Shown: piece by piece, positions 33,431 through 46,597 of the stretch
How positions within the stretch are numbered: the stretch's first letter is position 1
Layout of the letters: each line of letters starts with the position of its first letter
Assembly: GCF_047948215.1 (NCBI RefSeq)
Contig: NC_134465.1
Location: forward strand, 53,453,841 to 53,517,840
Source of the DNA: Lycorma delicatula
Taxonomy: Eukaryota; Arthropoda; Insecta; Hemiptera; Fulgoridae
Direction: 5' to 3'
DNA: 64,000 nt
Notes under the pieces: generated by a model
The model's database searches: none
What the model saw: the letters and a program-made list of their open reading frames with translations, nothing else
What the model was told of the DNA's origin: nothing
Made by a program: the position numbers and the translations under genes

Positions 33431-34500
33431 TTTTCTCCATCTGTTTAATGTCTTGGTGAAAACATTCGTTCTGTTCTTCACTCACTGCTCCAAGATTTTT
33501 GGGGAATAAATATAAATGTGCACGAAAAAAGTGAATTTTTATGCCCATAGAACATCCTAATATTTTGAATATTTCCAGCATCCTTTCAACAGTGTTTTTT
33601 TTAGCCAGTGTCCTTGGTATTTCATTAGAATTTGATAACATTTTTAAAAGCAGTCCAAGCATCTTTTTCAATATTATTCATTGTGGGCAGAAGACTTTCA
33701 TCTGTTATAAGCCTTTGTATATCTGGCCCAGCAGATATGCTTTCTTTCAGCTTAGCTCTGGAAAATGAGAGAACTTCAAGTGTACTTAAAGTTTTTGTTC
33801 TTTTGTTAAAGCTTTAATAAACTGACCCAGAAATATATAGAGTAGTAACAGTTCTTTTCAAGTCAACAAGGCTTTCAATTATCCTTACTTCCTATCTCCA
33901 GAATTTCCTAGCAGGCAATTTTTTTTTGTACCCAGTGTGTTATCTTGTTCAGTAATCCCATTTACATAAGAAATGTGGGTACTTAGCATGTTCACCATTG
34001 ATCTATGTTCATTATTTTTTATTTTTGTAACTGTCATTTCAAAAATTAATGTAACCTACTGAGTGACCAACAGGTACAAAGGCATACTTGTTCTCATTGT
34101 ACTCAACAGCTTTTAGACTTCTTTAGAAGAATCTGTGAAAAGTTTCCATTCATCTACTTTGTACCCAATGATAAATTTGTACATCAAACTAAGAATAGCG
34201 TTGCAGTTTGCTCTTATGAAAAGCAGGGAGTAAGTTCTTGTTCTCTTTTCCTGAGAACAAGAGGTGCTGCAGATAGTAGATGTTCTTGCTTACTAAATAA
34301 AGTGACTTTATTTAATCTGGAACCCAATAATTCAGCAGATTCTTTGGTTAATCCTAAATCTTACTAGAAAATTTAGTTTGGATGAACAGCTGTGGACCTT
34401 CATTATCTTCATCTTGGTGAAATATTTGATTATTAACTTATTCATCATTATTTGAATCAGAAACTTCAGAAAGTTATTTTAATATTTGGAAGGAAGAGGT
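33430..34500 (-). pseudogene. Relic of a multicopy insect protein family of unknown function (FHQDI motif)
   Basis: Minus-strand reading gives, in order: KESAELLGSRLNKVTLFSKQ, RKREQELTP, then DEWKLFTDSSKKS (family W+LFIDSSKRSLK), a 'P.GHSV'-like block, FIKALTKEQKL, KESISAGPDIQRLITDE, MNNIEKDAWTAFKNVI, and KILGCSMGIKIHFF with SEEQNECFHQDIKQMEKSYQ. I recognise this order from a protein family found in many copies in insect genomes, usually left as 'uncharacterized', whose end reads 'SxKxHFLxSHLDxFPxNLGxxSxEQGERFHQDI'. Stops and frameshifts throughout, so it is dead. The only long frame is 33318-33671. The family's mechanism is unknown to me; its dispersed, decayed copies suggest a mobile origin. 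Confidence 0.75.
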
Positions 34501-35095
34501 AGTTCTAGTGAATTTTGTGAGCTTTTGCTGGGAAGGTTTGGATATCAAACAATTTTCTTAGTTTTGAAATTTTAGTCTTTAACGTAACAAGAGTAAAAAT
34601 AACAGTTATTGAAGTCATTTTCTGGTCCTCTAAAGGATTGGGACACCAGATCTTGAAAATTTTATTTTTATCTTTCAACAACTTTCTTAGTCCTCCATGC
34701 AAACAAAAGAAATTTTGTGAGGAGCTCATGATTTACCTTGATCTCCCAACTTTAATTCAAAGTATGCATGATAAACTTTCCTAATAAAAATCTATAATGT
34801 TTCTTTGATGTTTTTATATGTTTTTAACATCATTTTGTTTGTAATGAAAAGAAGTTGACCAGATGGTTTACAGAACAATGGCTACTTATTTTTTTCACAA
34901 AAAGTTTTTAAATAACTAAATTAACTCCCAAAATTGAAGTTAGAAAACTATATATGTATAACGTTTTTAAAATAAAAATTTAAATCAATACAAAAAAATA
35001 CGTAAGAAACTAATATTGTAATAATCTACAATATTGTAATAATTTATTGTGATCCAAAACTGAAATACTAAACAAAATAAATTGGTACTTACCTA

Positions 35096-35460
35096 TTAAC
35101 GCCACCGCAGCTTTATTTAAAAACAAAGTAGTCAATCGGATTACGGTGGAAAATGGGCCGATATAGAGTTTAACATAGATTCAAAACAGTCTCTTTATTT
35201 ATTTTATAAATATAATTTAACCAAACTTAACCTACGCTCGCTATTATTTATTATTTAAATAACAATAATTACAGAATTTATTAAATAAATTCTCAAAAAA
35301 TTACGGTGTTAATTAGTCAAGGTTAGCGAGCGAAGCGAGCGTAGGTTAAGTTTGGTTAAATTATATTTATAAAATAAATAACCATTTCCTAAAATTAATA
35401 AAGAGACTCAATAAAATAAATACTCAATTTTAAATAAAGCTGTAGCTGCGGTGGCGTTAA
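35096..35460. repeat. Foldback element with GCGAGCGTAGGTT motif
   Basis: Outer ends TTAACGCCACCGCAGCT (35096-35112) and its reverse complement (35444-35460) form a 17-bp perfect terminal repeat. An inner pair of about 47 bp (35195-35242 and 35334-35381), covering TAACCAAACTTAACCTACGC, is also inverted. A short centre contains AGCGAAGCGAGCGTAGGTT, shared with 14677-14698. CpG-rich although it lies in CpG-poor intron 1, so probably a recent insertion. Confidence 0.88.
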
Positions 35461-36489
35461 TACTGGAAGTAATATGGTTCCAGTAGTATTTTAAACATAA
35501 TCATAATGATTCTTGGAATAAAAATATTGATGTAATGCTATCTGTATTCCGATCTTCTATTGTTTTTAAATTGGAGATAAATTAGAGTGAAAGATAATTT
35601 GCACATTTACAGTAATTACCACTTTTAGGGGAAATAGAGTATAATTATAAAAATGTACACGAAAAAGTATAAATGGTATTGCTATAATTTTCTGATAGAT
35701 CATGATAATATGTTTAAATCATACCATAATATAAAACAGTATTATGTATTATCAGCACCAGTAAGATGGTAAAAACATAAAAGACAGGAAGTAAAACTGT
35801 TCACAAAAAAAAAAAATACATTTATAAACAAAATTATTTCTCACTAAATCAACAAGTAAAGCACATAAAATATTTTATTATCTTTACACTGTCATTATAT
35901 TGATCAATTAAGAGTCTATTGAAATTGTTTTTATTGATGTCAGCAAATTACTACATAAAGTAATTAGAGAAGTATGTATTCTACCACCGTAAACAAGTTC
36001 AGTTACATTTTATGAAGTTATTTATTAGTGATTTTATCTTTACTAATGAATTAAGATAACTAATAATAAATTAGATGTATATGTGCATCTGATAGTAGGA
36101 TATTTATAGAATATAAGTAGGATATAGGAAATTCCTAAAATATGTCATTAGGGATAAAGAGCATGGTTTAGTATTAGATTTAAATTGAAGTATTTTTAAA
36201 TTTTATGTATCTTGATATCATCATATCAAGTGTCTTCATTAGTAATTACAGCAAGTAGGTTAAATGTGTAACGCTTATAGAGCTGAATATCATCTGTACT
36301 TGAACTTGCCAGCTGAACAAAGAAGGTGGTGGAAATCCCTTTCTCTTTTTCCTTAGTAAATTTTGTATTTTTATTCCTGATAATGGCTTTGCCAATTTTG
36401 GGAATGATATGGAGGTCTTTTGAAAAGTTCTTTGTGACAAAGAAAACAGAAGATTTTTCAGATATTTTTTTTTATTTTTTAACTTAATT

Positions 36490-37250
36490 GCCTTGCAGAT
36501 TGATAGATTTAAACCAAAGATTTTTCCAAATTATTTTATTCCCCCAGAGTAATACAATTTGTCCTTCTCTGCAAAATAAGCAGTTTTCTCAGCTTTGAAA
36601 TCATTTGAAGTGAATTTTCATTCAGAAAGCTATTTCATGTGATCTGGGAAAAGGAAGTAAAGGAACTGGGAGCCAAATACAGAACATTTGGAAGCATTTC
36701 AAACCATAGGTTATGGAATTTTGCAGCAGTGTCCCAAGACAGGTGTGCAAACACGTTATTGTGGTGAAAAAGCACTTACTTTTTGGCCAGATGCAGATGT
36801 TTAGTGTGAAATAGTACCCTTCAATTGGTCCAGTACTAAAGCAAAATACTCACTGGTAATGGTTGTTTCTTTTTCCAGGTAGACTATGATTGTGATACCA
36901 TGAGAATCCCAAAAATACAGCCATGACTTTCCTGCTGATAAAACTGTTTTCACATTCTGTGACCCACTTTCATCTGTTTTCAACCATTGTTTGGTTTCTG
37001 GCACATAATGGTGGTTCCATGTTTCATCTATTGTTATAAAAATTCAAAGAGGAAATGCACTTAAATAAGTCTAAACGCTCTTTAGAAGTGTAATAATGTA
37101 CAACCATTCATCATCTTCAAAGAGTATAGAACTATATTTAAATTCAGCAGTCCACTTTATTACCATAAAAAACAAAGGAAAAGAATCCTTTGAGGTAGAG
37201 TGTAATTCTTTTGTGTTTCCATTATGGTTAAACGTTTAAAACAACTTATG
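36490..37250 (-). mobile_element. Degenerate mariner transposon
   Basis: Minus-strand reading: KWTAEFK near 37170, then TIDETWNHHYVPETKQW (first catalytic Asp region), KTVLSAGKSWLYFWDSHGIT, LEKETTITSEYFALVLDQLK, VLFHHNNVFAHLSWDTAAK (second Asp changed to Asn) and a decayed third motif. The order matches DD34D mariners. Stops and an internal deletion before the catalytic domain make it inactive. Different lineage from the copies at 41 and 47 kb. Confidence 0.85.
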
Positions 37251-38599
37251 TTATGACCACTAAAAGATATATTTTTCAGAAAATGTCAAAACTTGTTTGC
37301 TTTACTCGATTGCTACAAACAAGCAATTACATTCATACGTCTGAAACTAGCAATCTTATCTAAAGGAATACTTGACAAATATTATAGTCATTTGGTTATA
37401 GTTCCACCATTGCTGAGTCAAGCCAAGATCTTTGTGGATGACCCTTGTATATCACACTTGTGTATAATCATGGTGGTAATGACTTCATGGCACCCTAGTA
37501 AGTAGATAAGAAAACTAGAAATAGAAGTTCTATAATTTTAACTTTCTATTGTTTCGGACATAAAATATCTCTTTTTGTCAACTAGAGTGAAAAATAGAAA
37601 TTGAATAAGGAAATAGATAGGGGGGAACAGTTGGTTGTTTTTGAATTGTTTAAGTTTTATTCATTTATTACAAATTTTATTCAGTGTAAAATATAGATAT
37701 TCATAAAAGTTGTTAAAATTTAGATGCCTAAATTTAATAATTACTTCTGTGTCTTAATCCTTAATATGTATGTTTTTTTTTTTATAAAAAAACATTTCAT
37801 ATTATACTGTAAGTAGAATTTTTAATATATTTTATTTTTTCTTAGATCTGCCTTTATTAAAAAACAAACTTATGTATGTAAGCCTACTTTTATTGAAAAA
37901 AATCATTCCTACTAGGCAAAAATAGGCGACTATTCATATGTTTTTATGCTGCAGGCATTTATACATGAATTTGACATCACATTCTTTTCCAAATTGTGGT
38001 TGTAATTCACTGTAAATACTCTTTCTTATTCCTTCACTACTCCTTAGTAAAACTTGACACTGCTTGATTAGAAAATATTTCATGTTTACATCTCGATAGA
38101 ACCTAATATAAATATGGTTTAGAATAATACATGTAAAATATCTTTGCATCAATTTAATACATGCATGTAAAGTTGTATAAGATCATGTTATATTAAATTT
38201 TGTTATAAAATATTATTTTATAAAAGATAAATTATTAAATAAAACAACAACAAATGCTTAGATCTAATACACAAAACGTTAAAAAAATGTTTTACAGATT
38301 TTTTGCCGATATCACCATGTTCTGAATAAAAATATTTGTCAGGAATGATTGATTTTTTTTTACTTTATCCATCTCTGATAATTTTGAACATATAATAAAA
38401 AGTGGTGCTGTAATAAACAATTAAGTACCTATTCTTTGCTGATATTTTTGACAATTTTTAATAGACTACCAGTACTAATTTATAAATCTGTTTCAATAAA
38501 TGTATGCAATATTTACATAATTAATAATTTATTTATTTTAAATTATATGTATTTTGACAAAATATAAAATAATAAAGTAAATTACTTTCCCAACCTCCA

Positions 38600-38690
38600 T
38601 GAAACAGTGATGACATCTTTACATTTCATCATGACTTTTTGAGTTCAGATCCCAGTCATGTTTCACGTTTTCTGTAGGCTACAAGAATTT
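38600..38690 (+). repeat. SINE-2 relic
   Basis: Heavily decayed: AACCTCCATGAAACAGTGAT, TTACATTTCATCATGAC, GAGTTCAGATCCCAGTCATG and a following TTTTCTGTAGGCTACAA. Confidence 0.5.
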
Positions 38691-41050
38691 CATATCATGT
38701 TTCTTTTCATAAGCAGTATGTTTGTGGGATGAATTTAATTGTCTAATAAAAAAAGTATTTATCAATAATATTTCTTTACCTGTAGAAAAAAAAAATGATT
38801 TAATTTCAAGCCTAATGTAATGTTTAGAAAGTTCAGCAATATCATTTCCAGATTTTATATTTCATTAAACATTATAGCTTTGTAGTGTACATCTAAGATT
38901 TTACTGGGTAAAGCAAAAGTTGTAAATTTGAAATATATGAGGCTATTGTTACTGGCCATTTTTATAGAATTGTAAATATTTTTCCCAGTTAAAAAATTAA
39001 GAAAACCCATCCCAGATATTTTGTGTTTTATCTATCAAATTGAACTTTTTAACTGTTCAGCTAGTTCCCAACTACTCGGGTGAGTGATGCTTAACTATTA
39101 TACAAACTCAGATCATTGTGTATGAAAGTCACAGTTGGTTATGACTGCTACTAAAATGTTGATAAAATTTGTCGGTCTACTTTGCAAGATGTTACATTGC
39201 TGTAATTTATAATATATTCTTGTTATAATAATTATTTTTAATACTATGTTTTAAATCAGATCATTTATTGTTCGGGTTTTAATCATTTTTACATCTCAAT
39301 TATCTTATCACATCATTTTATTGCTTTTAATAATTAATAATTTTTCAAATTTATAAATTAGTACAAACAGTTTATTATTAAAGTATCCTGTTAAAAATTC
39401 TGTATATTACTTTTTTTGCGAGGGAAAATAAAATGTCAGCAAAGAAGAAATATTCTCAAATTATGGTAATTTTAATTTTTGCTATTCTAATCGATTAATG
39501 TTTATTTTTCTCAAATATTTTACTCTGTATGGAATTAAAGTTTTGCTCACTTAGTTTAGAATATAAATAATGTAGGCACATTATTTATTGATAATATGTA
39601 ACCATTTTAAATACTAATAAATTACTTTTATATCGATGCACACAGTGCACCTGTGTGTGAATGTGCTAGCTACACTTGAGTTTACAATATTTTTTTTATT
39701 ATTTGAATCATACAGTTTAACTATTTTCATGTTACACAGCATAAAAGGTGTATATAAATTGTAAATATCTTAATCTGTACAAAATTTTTATTAGTAAACT
39801 TTACATAATGCATATATTAATGACTTTTTGAGAAAAACCTTTTGTTCTGTATAGAAATTCATTACGGAGCATCTTGTTGGAAGAAATGTTTAGTTGAAGA
39901 TTATTAGAATGTACCAGAAATACAGTTATGGAATTTGCTATACCAATTTTCTTTGTTAAAAGCCATTAAAAAAAAACACCAAATTTGGGCACCAATAATT
40001 TCATTATGGTAGAATAAAAATAACATTTTTAATTATTTTTATTCTACTAAACAAATTATCAGCGGAAACCATGTTTAAGAAATTTAGTTTCATTATGGCC
40101 TTCTTTCGTCCTTGAAACAAAAATCAGGGGAAAATTTTCAGCAGCTAAAAAACTAAATCATACTTCTGGAGATGTATTCATAAAAACCGATTGCTTGTAT
40201 TATCTCATATCAGTTCCTGAAATATTGCGTTGAAATTTTGAATTGATCTTCACATAGACATCAGCAAATATCTTTTCTGATGTTTGCTGTTATTTAATAT
40301 TTAACCCATTCCCTTCCTGTGACATTTTACATATTTTTTTGTTACAGCATTTTATTACTGTTTTATGCTTATTTATTTTCAAATTGAATTTCTCCTCTAG
40401 TATTATATCAGTACTATTCAAAATTTTTTTAAATAAATTAATAATATATCTAATGAAAAAATTTATTTAAGACTTAAGTCTTAAATAAATTATTATTATT
40501 AAATAAAATATAGAAGTGCACTTCCATAAAGGTACTATACTCTACAAAAATATTTAAAAAAATGTCTTTCTATGTTGTAGTCTATATTTGATACCACTAT
40601 AATTTGAGTCAGTTGTTTTTGTTAGTGTTTTACTTTTTCATTAATTATAGAATTACTTTAGAAAAGATTCTTTTGTATCTTTATAAAATGTTTTTGCTGG
40701 TATTAATATATGAAATCAGTTCCTGAAATATGGCCATGCAATTTTAAATTACCTGTAAAAGTACAAATTTGAAAATAACCTTAAAAATATTTATGTGAAG
40801 TGTAGCACGTTAAGTTAGTGAAAAAAAAAAAAAACAGAAGGAAAGAATTGGTCTTTGAAATGTGGTGGTTAAAGAATATATTGAAAATTAGATAAGTTGG
40901 TAGATAATTCACAAAATTAAAAGATTAAGAGAAATGAGTAGATGATGAGAGAAGTTTTAACAAAATTTTCCAATTGAACTAGGTTGGTTGGTCATATATT
41001 ACGACAAAACAAATTTTATGATTTGAGGGATGTATAGAGCATAAACTTTA

Positions 41051-42292
41051 TACGAGGTCTGTAAATTAAGTAATGAGACCAGTTTTTTTTTGGTAGCCAA
41101 AGTGGCAATACTGTAAAGTTACTAGTAAATACGTGGTTATATGAACAGCTGATTCATATTAGGTATTAATAGTTTTGGTCTACATAGCTTTGTTGCCACA
41201 TGAGACTTTTCGTGAAATAGTTTTTGTTGTGCGTTACAAAAATAAATGATACTAATTATAAGCAATGTTATGCAATCAAGTTTTGTGTTAAACTTGGTGA
41301 GAATGCTACTGAAACTTTTTCAAAATTGAAAAGGGCATATGGAGATGACGCTCTATCACGAGTCCAAGTTTTTAGGTGGTTTAAAATTTTTTTCAGATGT
41401 CCGTTAAAAGTTGTCAAAAAGTGACAACAGTGTTAGCAAATCAGAGACTTGATACAGTACAACCGGCGATTAACTGTCAGAATGATTGCCAAACAAATGA
41501 ATTTGAACCACACCACAGTTAATCAAATTAAAAAATTTGTTGTCCCAAAAAAAATCATTGTTGAACAGAAAAACAACAGAGTGGAAGTGTGCCGCAATCT
41601 TCTAGGGAGAATTGAAACTGATCCTGAATTTCTAAAAAAATATTATTACTGGTGATGAATCTCTGATATTTGAGTACAACCCAGGAACAAAACGCCAGAG
41701 CAAGGAGTGGCACACTTCAAACTCGTCACTCACAATAAAGCAAAAATGAGCAAATCAAAACAATGTTAATTTGTTTCTTCAATAGTAATGACATTGCCCA
41801 TAAGGAGTTTTTGCCTACAGGACAGACTGTAAATCAATATGTTTACCGAGAAATTCTTGAAAGACTGCGAAAAAGAGTTGCCTGTGTGAGACCAGCTATC
41901 AGACAACTGAATGTTGCATCATGAAAATTTACCTTGTCCCACTACACTCTCAATTTATTAGTTTTTGGCAAACCAAAACATTCCTAGCTCCTCAACTACC
42001 TTATTCACCTGAATTGAGTTCCTGCGACTTTTTCCTGTTCCCGGCTAAAATATCACCTCAAAGAACACCATTTTGGAACAGTAGAAAACATTAAAAATAA
42101 ATGTAACTGACCATTTGATGGATATTCAGATTTCTGAGTTTCAATACCGCTATGAAGAGTGGGAAAACCATTTGAAGTGTTGCGTGGCTTCCCAAGGGGA
42201 CTATTTTGAAGGTGATCGAGTCCATGTTTAATTGTATTGTAAATAAAAAGTTTTTCTGAACCAGTCTCATTACTTTATTTACAAACTTCTTA
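41051..42292 (+). mobile_element. mariner transposon with terminal repeats, inactivated
   Basis: Left end TACGAGGTCTGTAAATTAAG with TAATGAGACC; the right end is its inverted copy, ending near 42292 (about 28-30 bp). The transposase is broken into frames: 41224-41424 (IKFCVKLGENATETFSKLKR, AYGDDALSRVQVFRWF), 41449-41655 (NRRLTVRMIAKQMNLNHTTV, ETDPEFLKK), then TGDESLIFEYNPGTKRQS (first Asp), GQTVNQYVYREILERL, and a C-terminal 'VGKPFEVL' stretch. A typical mariner of the group with YGDDA.SR.QVF.WF N-termini. The many breaks and low CpG indicate age. Confidence 0.9.
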
Positions 42293-42524
42293 GATGAAGA
42301 CAAACATTGTAATTTATTAAACAAATAGCAAGAATGTTGAAATTACACTGAACATAAAGGAATAGAGAATAGAATCCAAGACTACTCGTTATATCACTTT
42401 GCCAGTGAGTTTGAATTTTAATAACTCACTTCATAATTAAAAAATTGTAGGAGGGACGTATTTTATTTCCAAATCAGCTTTCTGTTAATGTGAATAATTT
42501 TATTAGATAATAAAATTACCCCAG

Positions 42525-42785
42525 TGGTCTGGTCTAGTGATAAACTCATCAAAAAATCACTTGTTTAACAGCTGATTTTCGAAGTCAAAGGTTCTGAGGT
42601 TCAAATCCTGGTAAAAGTTAGTTACATTTATATGGATTTGAATATTAGACAGTGGATACCAGTGTACTTTGGTGATTGGGGTTAATTAACCACACATCTT
42701 ACAATTGGTTGGCCTGTGTCCATACCAGACTACACCTCATTTACACATCATATATATCATCCTCACCTCATTGGGCCAAGGGGAG
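42525..42785 (+). repeat. SINE-1 copy, diverged
   Basis: Head CAGTGGTCTGGTCTAGTGAT, B-box-like AGGTTCAAATCCTGG, body GTGGATACCAGTGTACTTTG and TTAATTAACCACACATC, tail CATATATATCATCCTCACCTC. The end of the tail is lost. Confidence 0.85.
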
Positions 42786-44519
42786 TTGTTTATTGTTAAC
42801 AAGTTGAACAGATGGCAACATACATGTTAGAAAATAGAAAAAAATTATAAAATTTGTTGCCTTAAAAAACTAATAGGTAAAATTAAAGTAAAAACTACGT
42901 CTTTAATCCACAACTTACTTCTTTTTGATTTTTATAAAAGTTAGACATCTAACACAAACAATTGATGAAAATATCGATCAAATAAAGGAATTATTATTAA
43001 ACAATTCTTAGATTTTGCATCACAGTAATGCTTCAGCTCGCACTTGTAATTATTTAGTCAAAAATAAAACTATACTGATGCCTCAGCCTCAGTATTCTCT
43101 AGAAATTGCACCCTGTGATAGCAGATGAAATAAAGAATAAATTCACTATATGAACTTAGGCTTTACCAAAAAATGCTTTCCAAGAATGTTTGTTTCCAAT
43201 CAATTTATCGTATCTCTGGGGGTTTACTTGAGGGACAATAAATATAGAAGAATATGTAAATTCTTTTTGCTAAAAATTATAATTCTCATTATTTTTAATT
43301 TGTCTTTCTGATTGCTGATTGTTGTCTAATTATTCTCATTTGGTTTTTTTATGTTTTTAGACTGATTGGTTTTTTTTATAGGTCATTTTTTAATAATAGT
43401 TGTTATTATTCAACTAAATAAAAAACAATAATATTTACGTTAGAATTGGTTGTTTCTAGAAATTAAAAAAATCTTGTTATATTTACTTTGTTAAAGTGAA
43501 TAAATATGTGTTTAAAAATTTAATTAACCATTGTTACAAAAGGGTCAAAGTGCTATTAGAAAGAAATTTTAAATTTTTATTTTAAAATGACTGCAGTGTT
43601 GTCTCCTATGGAGGGAAGTGTGTTATTTCTTCACTAATACAGTGCAAAAAAAAAAATCAGTGTTTCGTATAGACCCATGTAAAGGAGAATTTTGTTGTTA
43701 CATGAGTCTTGTTATGCAGAGCTTTACATTTTTAAATCTATTTAATATTTGTGCTCCATGTCTGTGAATGAAAGATAACTTTTACTGCGTTTCTATTTAA
43801 AAAAATGTTCATCCATTCTTTACTGAAATCAGTTGTAAAATATTATCTTGAGAGATAATTTTTTTAATTGCCTGAAAATATGCAACGTACATAAGTAATT
43901 GAATCACCAGTAAAGATCAGTTTAAAAACGTAACAGTTTTTAAGTTAATCTTTGTAATGTAGAGTTTATTATTCTTTCCAATAAATAGCCACCATAGCCT
44001 TACCTGCAGCAGGCCTGAAGCTGTTATACAGAGGGACACTGCATTGACAGTTTATTTTTATGCTGAAATAGTTACTTTTACAACTATAGATGTGTATTCA
44101 TAGTTGCTAGTATTATACATCATTTATAAAGTATTATAAATCATTTATGCTAAAGATTTAATTTAATATTCAAATATCAATCCACATATAATATAATTCG
44201 GATTTTAAAAAGTTATAATTTATCAATAGTATGTAGCATTTATTTTTCACTTATATTAACCATTTCTAACTGAACAGCTCTTACTTGAAAGTGGTGGATA
44301 ACCTTGGAAAGCTACTGATGCAAAAACTTTTAAATTTAGTGATAATATTGAGAAAAGATTATTCATTATATTAATAAAAGGCTAAGTTTTTTATGCATTT
44401 TACATGGATGTAAAATTGAGAAGGTCTGAAACGGTAATTATAAAAGAGTTCTTTTCTTCAATTTTCCAAAAAAAAATTTTTAATTTTGTTGGCAATAAAA
44501 TGATATTTTATTAAATAAA

Positions 44520-46225
44520 GCTAGGGAGTAAGCTAAAAGAAGAATGTAAAGACGTAGAAGATTTAGAAAATAAAAGTAAGTATAACATGTATAAGAAGGT
44601 AAAAAACATCACATGGGATAAAAGAAATCCTACTTATAAAATGAGAGAAATTAAGAAGAAAGATAGTAAAAGCATTTATAAAGGTGAGATAAAGAAATAA
44701 TGGGAAAAATGAGAAATAATGAGTATATAGGGGCTGTATATGTAAAGAGAAGGAAACGTGAAACACTGGAAGAAGAAGTTGTGGAAGTGGAAAAAGGCTC
44801 ACCAATTTTGAGATCTGAAATTTTACAAGCTATTAAAGAGATGAAAATCAGGAACGTAACAGGAGTAGATGAACTTCCAATAGAATTCTTTAAACTTAGA
44901 AGATGAAGAAGTATATGAAATACTCTCAATGTACAATACAATTTATGATACCGGAATAAGGCCAGGAAATTTTGTTAAAACAATAATGATACTGATACCT
45001 AAAAAGGTTGGACTCAAAAAATGTGAAGAACATATCTATCAGCTTAATACCACATGCTGCAAAAATAAAGCAGAGAGTTATGAATAGAAGATTGATAAAA
45101 ACAAAAGGAGGAGAATGTTGGGGAACATTAGTTTAGATTCAGAAAAGGAACAAGAGAAGCTGTAGGACTGATCAGAATGATTAGAGAGAGGTTTTGAAAG
45201 TGAAAGAGGATTGAACTTGAGGTTTATAGAAAGTGTACAGTGGGAAAAGTTACTTGAGATTCAGAAAAAAAAAGAGTTGATTGGAAGGATAGAGCCTGAT
45301 CATCAGAGAATGGTATGTGAAGTAAAAAACAGCTGTGAAAATAAATGAGAATCTTATAGTTTGGTTAGAATTAGACAGAGGAGTGAAGCAAGGCTGCTGT
45401 GTCCAACACTGTTCATCCTTTATGTTGAGAGGAATATTGGATGATCAAAAAGTAAGTAAAGGTAGGTTGAAAAAATATTAATTATGTCAGATTTGCTGAC
45501 GATTTGTTGATTATAGCTAAAGACACATAGACATAATAAGGAATGATAAAAATATTGGAAGTAGGGATGAAGGAATTTTGGATGAAAATAAATGTGACGA
45601 AAACAAAATTTATGAGGGTAAGTAAGAGGAAAGATATGGATGTTGTAGCTGTAGAAGAAAAAATTGAACAAATAAAGATACAGATATCTCAGGATTCTAC
45701 TAATTGAAGACTGGAAGAGTAAAGTAGAGACTAAGACGAGACTAGAATGGCAAAGGAAGCCTTTTTTAGAAAGAAAAACCTACTCTGCATGCAGCAACAT
45801 GGATCTGAACCTGAGGAAGAGATTGGTGAAATGCTATGTTTGGGACATACTTTTGTACGGAAACATGGACATGAAGGAAAAAAGATAAGATCAAAGCTTT
45901 TGAGATGTGGGTCTGGAGGAGGATAGAGAAAATAAAATGGGTGGACAGAGTAAGTAACGCAAAAATATTAAGAAGTATAAATGAAAATAGAACAATATTA
46001 TATTGGCAACTATCAGAAGAAGGGAAGAAAACTGGGTTGGGCACATAATTAGGGGAAAAGAATTAATAAAATACAGTTAAGGTAAAACATAAAAGAAAAG
46101 AAGAGGCTGAAGTTAATGGCAAGGATGGTGTTAATTATATTGAAATGAAAAGTATGGGACAGTAACAGGTGGAGACAGTGCTGGTGTCAGGCACTTGCCA
46201 ACAGGCAGAAAACCATATGATAATT
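44520..46225 (+). mobile_element. LINE family B (endonuclease/RT-type retrotransposon), decayed
   Basis: A long retroelement relic read across frames. Region between endonuclease and RT: SKYNMYKKVKNITWDKRNP. RT start: GSPILRSEILQAIKEMKIRN, VTGVDELPIEFFK. Fingers: ILIPKKVGLKKCEEHISISL, MNRRLIK. Palm: VRFADDLLIIAKDT (FADD box, about 45490-45530), MKINVTKTKFMRVSKRKD. C-terminus: MAKEAFFRKKNLLCM, CGSGGG, then 'LPTGRKPY' near 46200. Stops and frameshifts are frequent. No intact 5' end or endonuclease seen. It lies in sense orientation in ktub intron 1. Same family as 8190-8715. Confidence 0.87.
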
Positions 46226-46597
46226 ATGATTATTTTAAAATTGACTGTGGACTTGTTTATTACATTAATGAGAAAGCTGTGATGGTTGAAGTATTACTTG
46301 GATGGTCCAACAAACTATTCAGTGGAATGATGGTCATTTAAAACAACAATGGGCTAATCATTACATCTATGGATTTGCTGACCATTTGCTAATCGTAGCT
46401 AATGCACCAGGTAATAATGGTCGTATTATTGATTCATAAAACCAAAAAATTATTTTTACTCTACTTGTTTTGTTTTATTCTTCAATGATTATGTTTGAGT
46501 TCACATAAAGGTGATTAAATATTATAAGTCAGCATTATGTAAATGCTTATTTAACCAAAGCATATCATCATTTATGCTCAGATTTAGAGTAACAGCA

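Noticed and set aside
37934..38152. 72-codon minus-strand frame in ktub intron 1
   Set aside because: No domain recognised and no flanking exon structure; kept only as an unexplained frame.
44563..46044. Several minus-strand hydrophobic frames
   Set aside because: Antisense of LINE B, whose plus-strand reading has RT motifs.
46350..46430. Short RT-like reading YGFADHLLIVANA
   Set aside because: Suggestive of an FADD box but only about 13 residues, with no neighbouring RT motifs; may be a sliver of a LINE.
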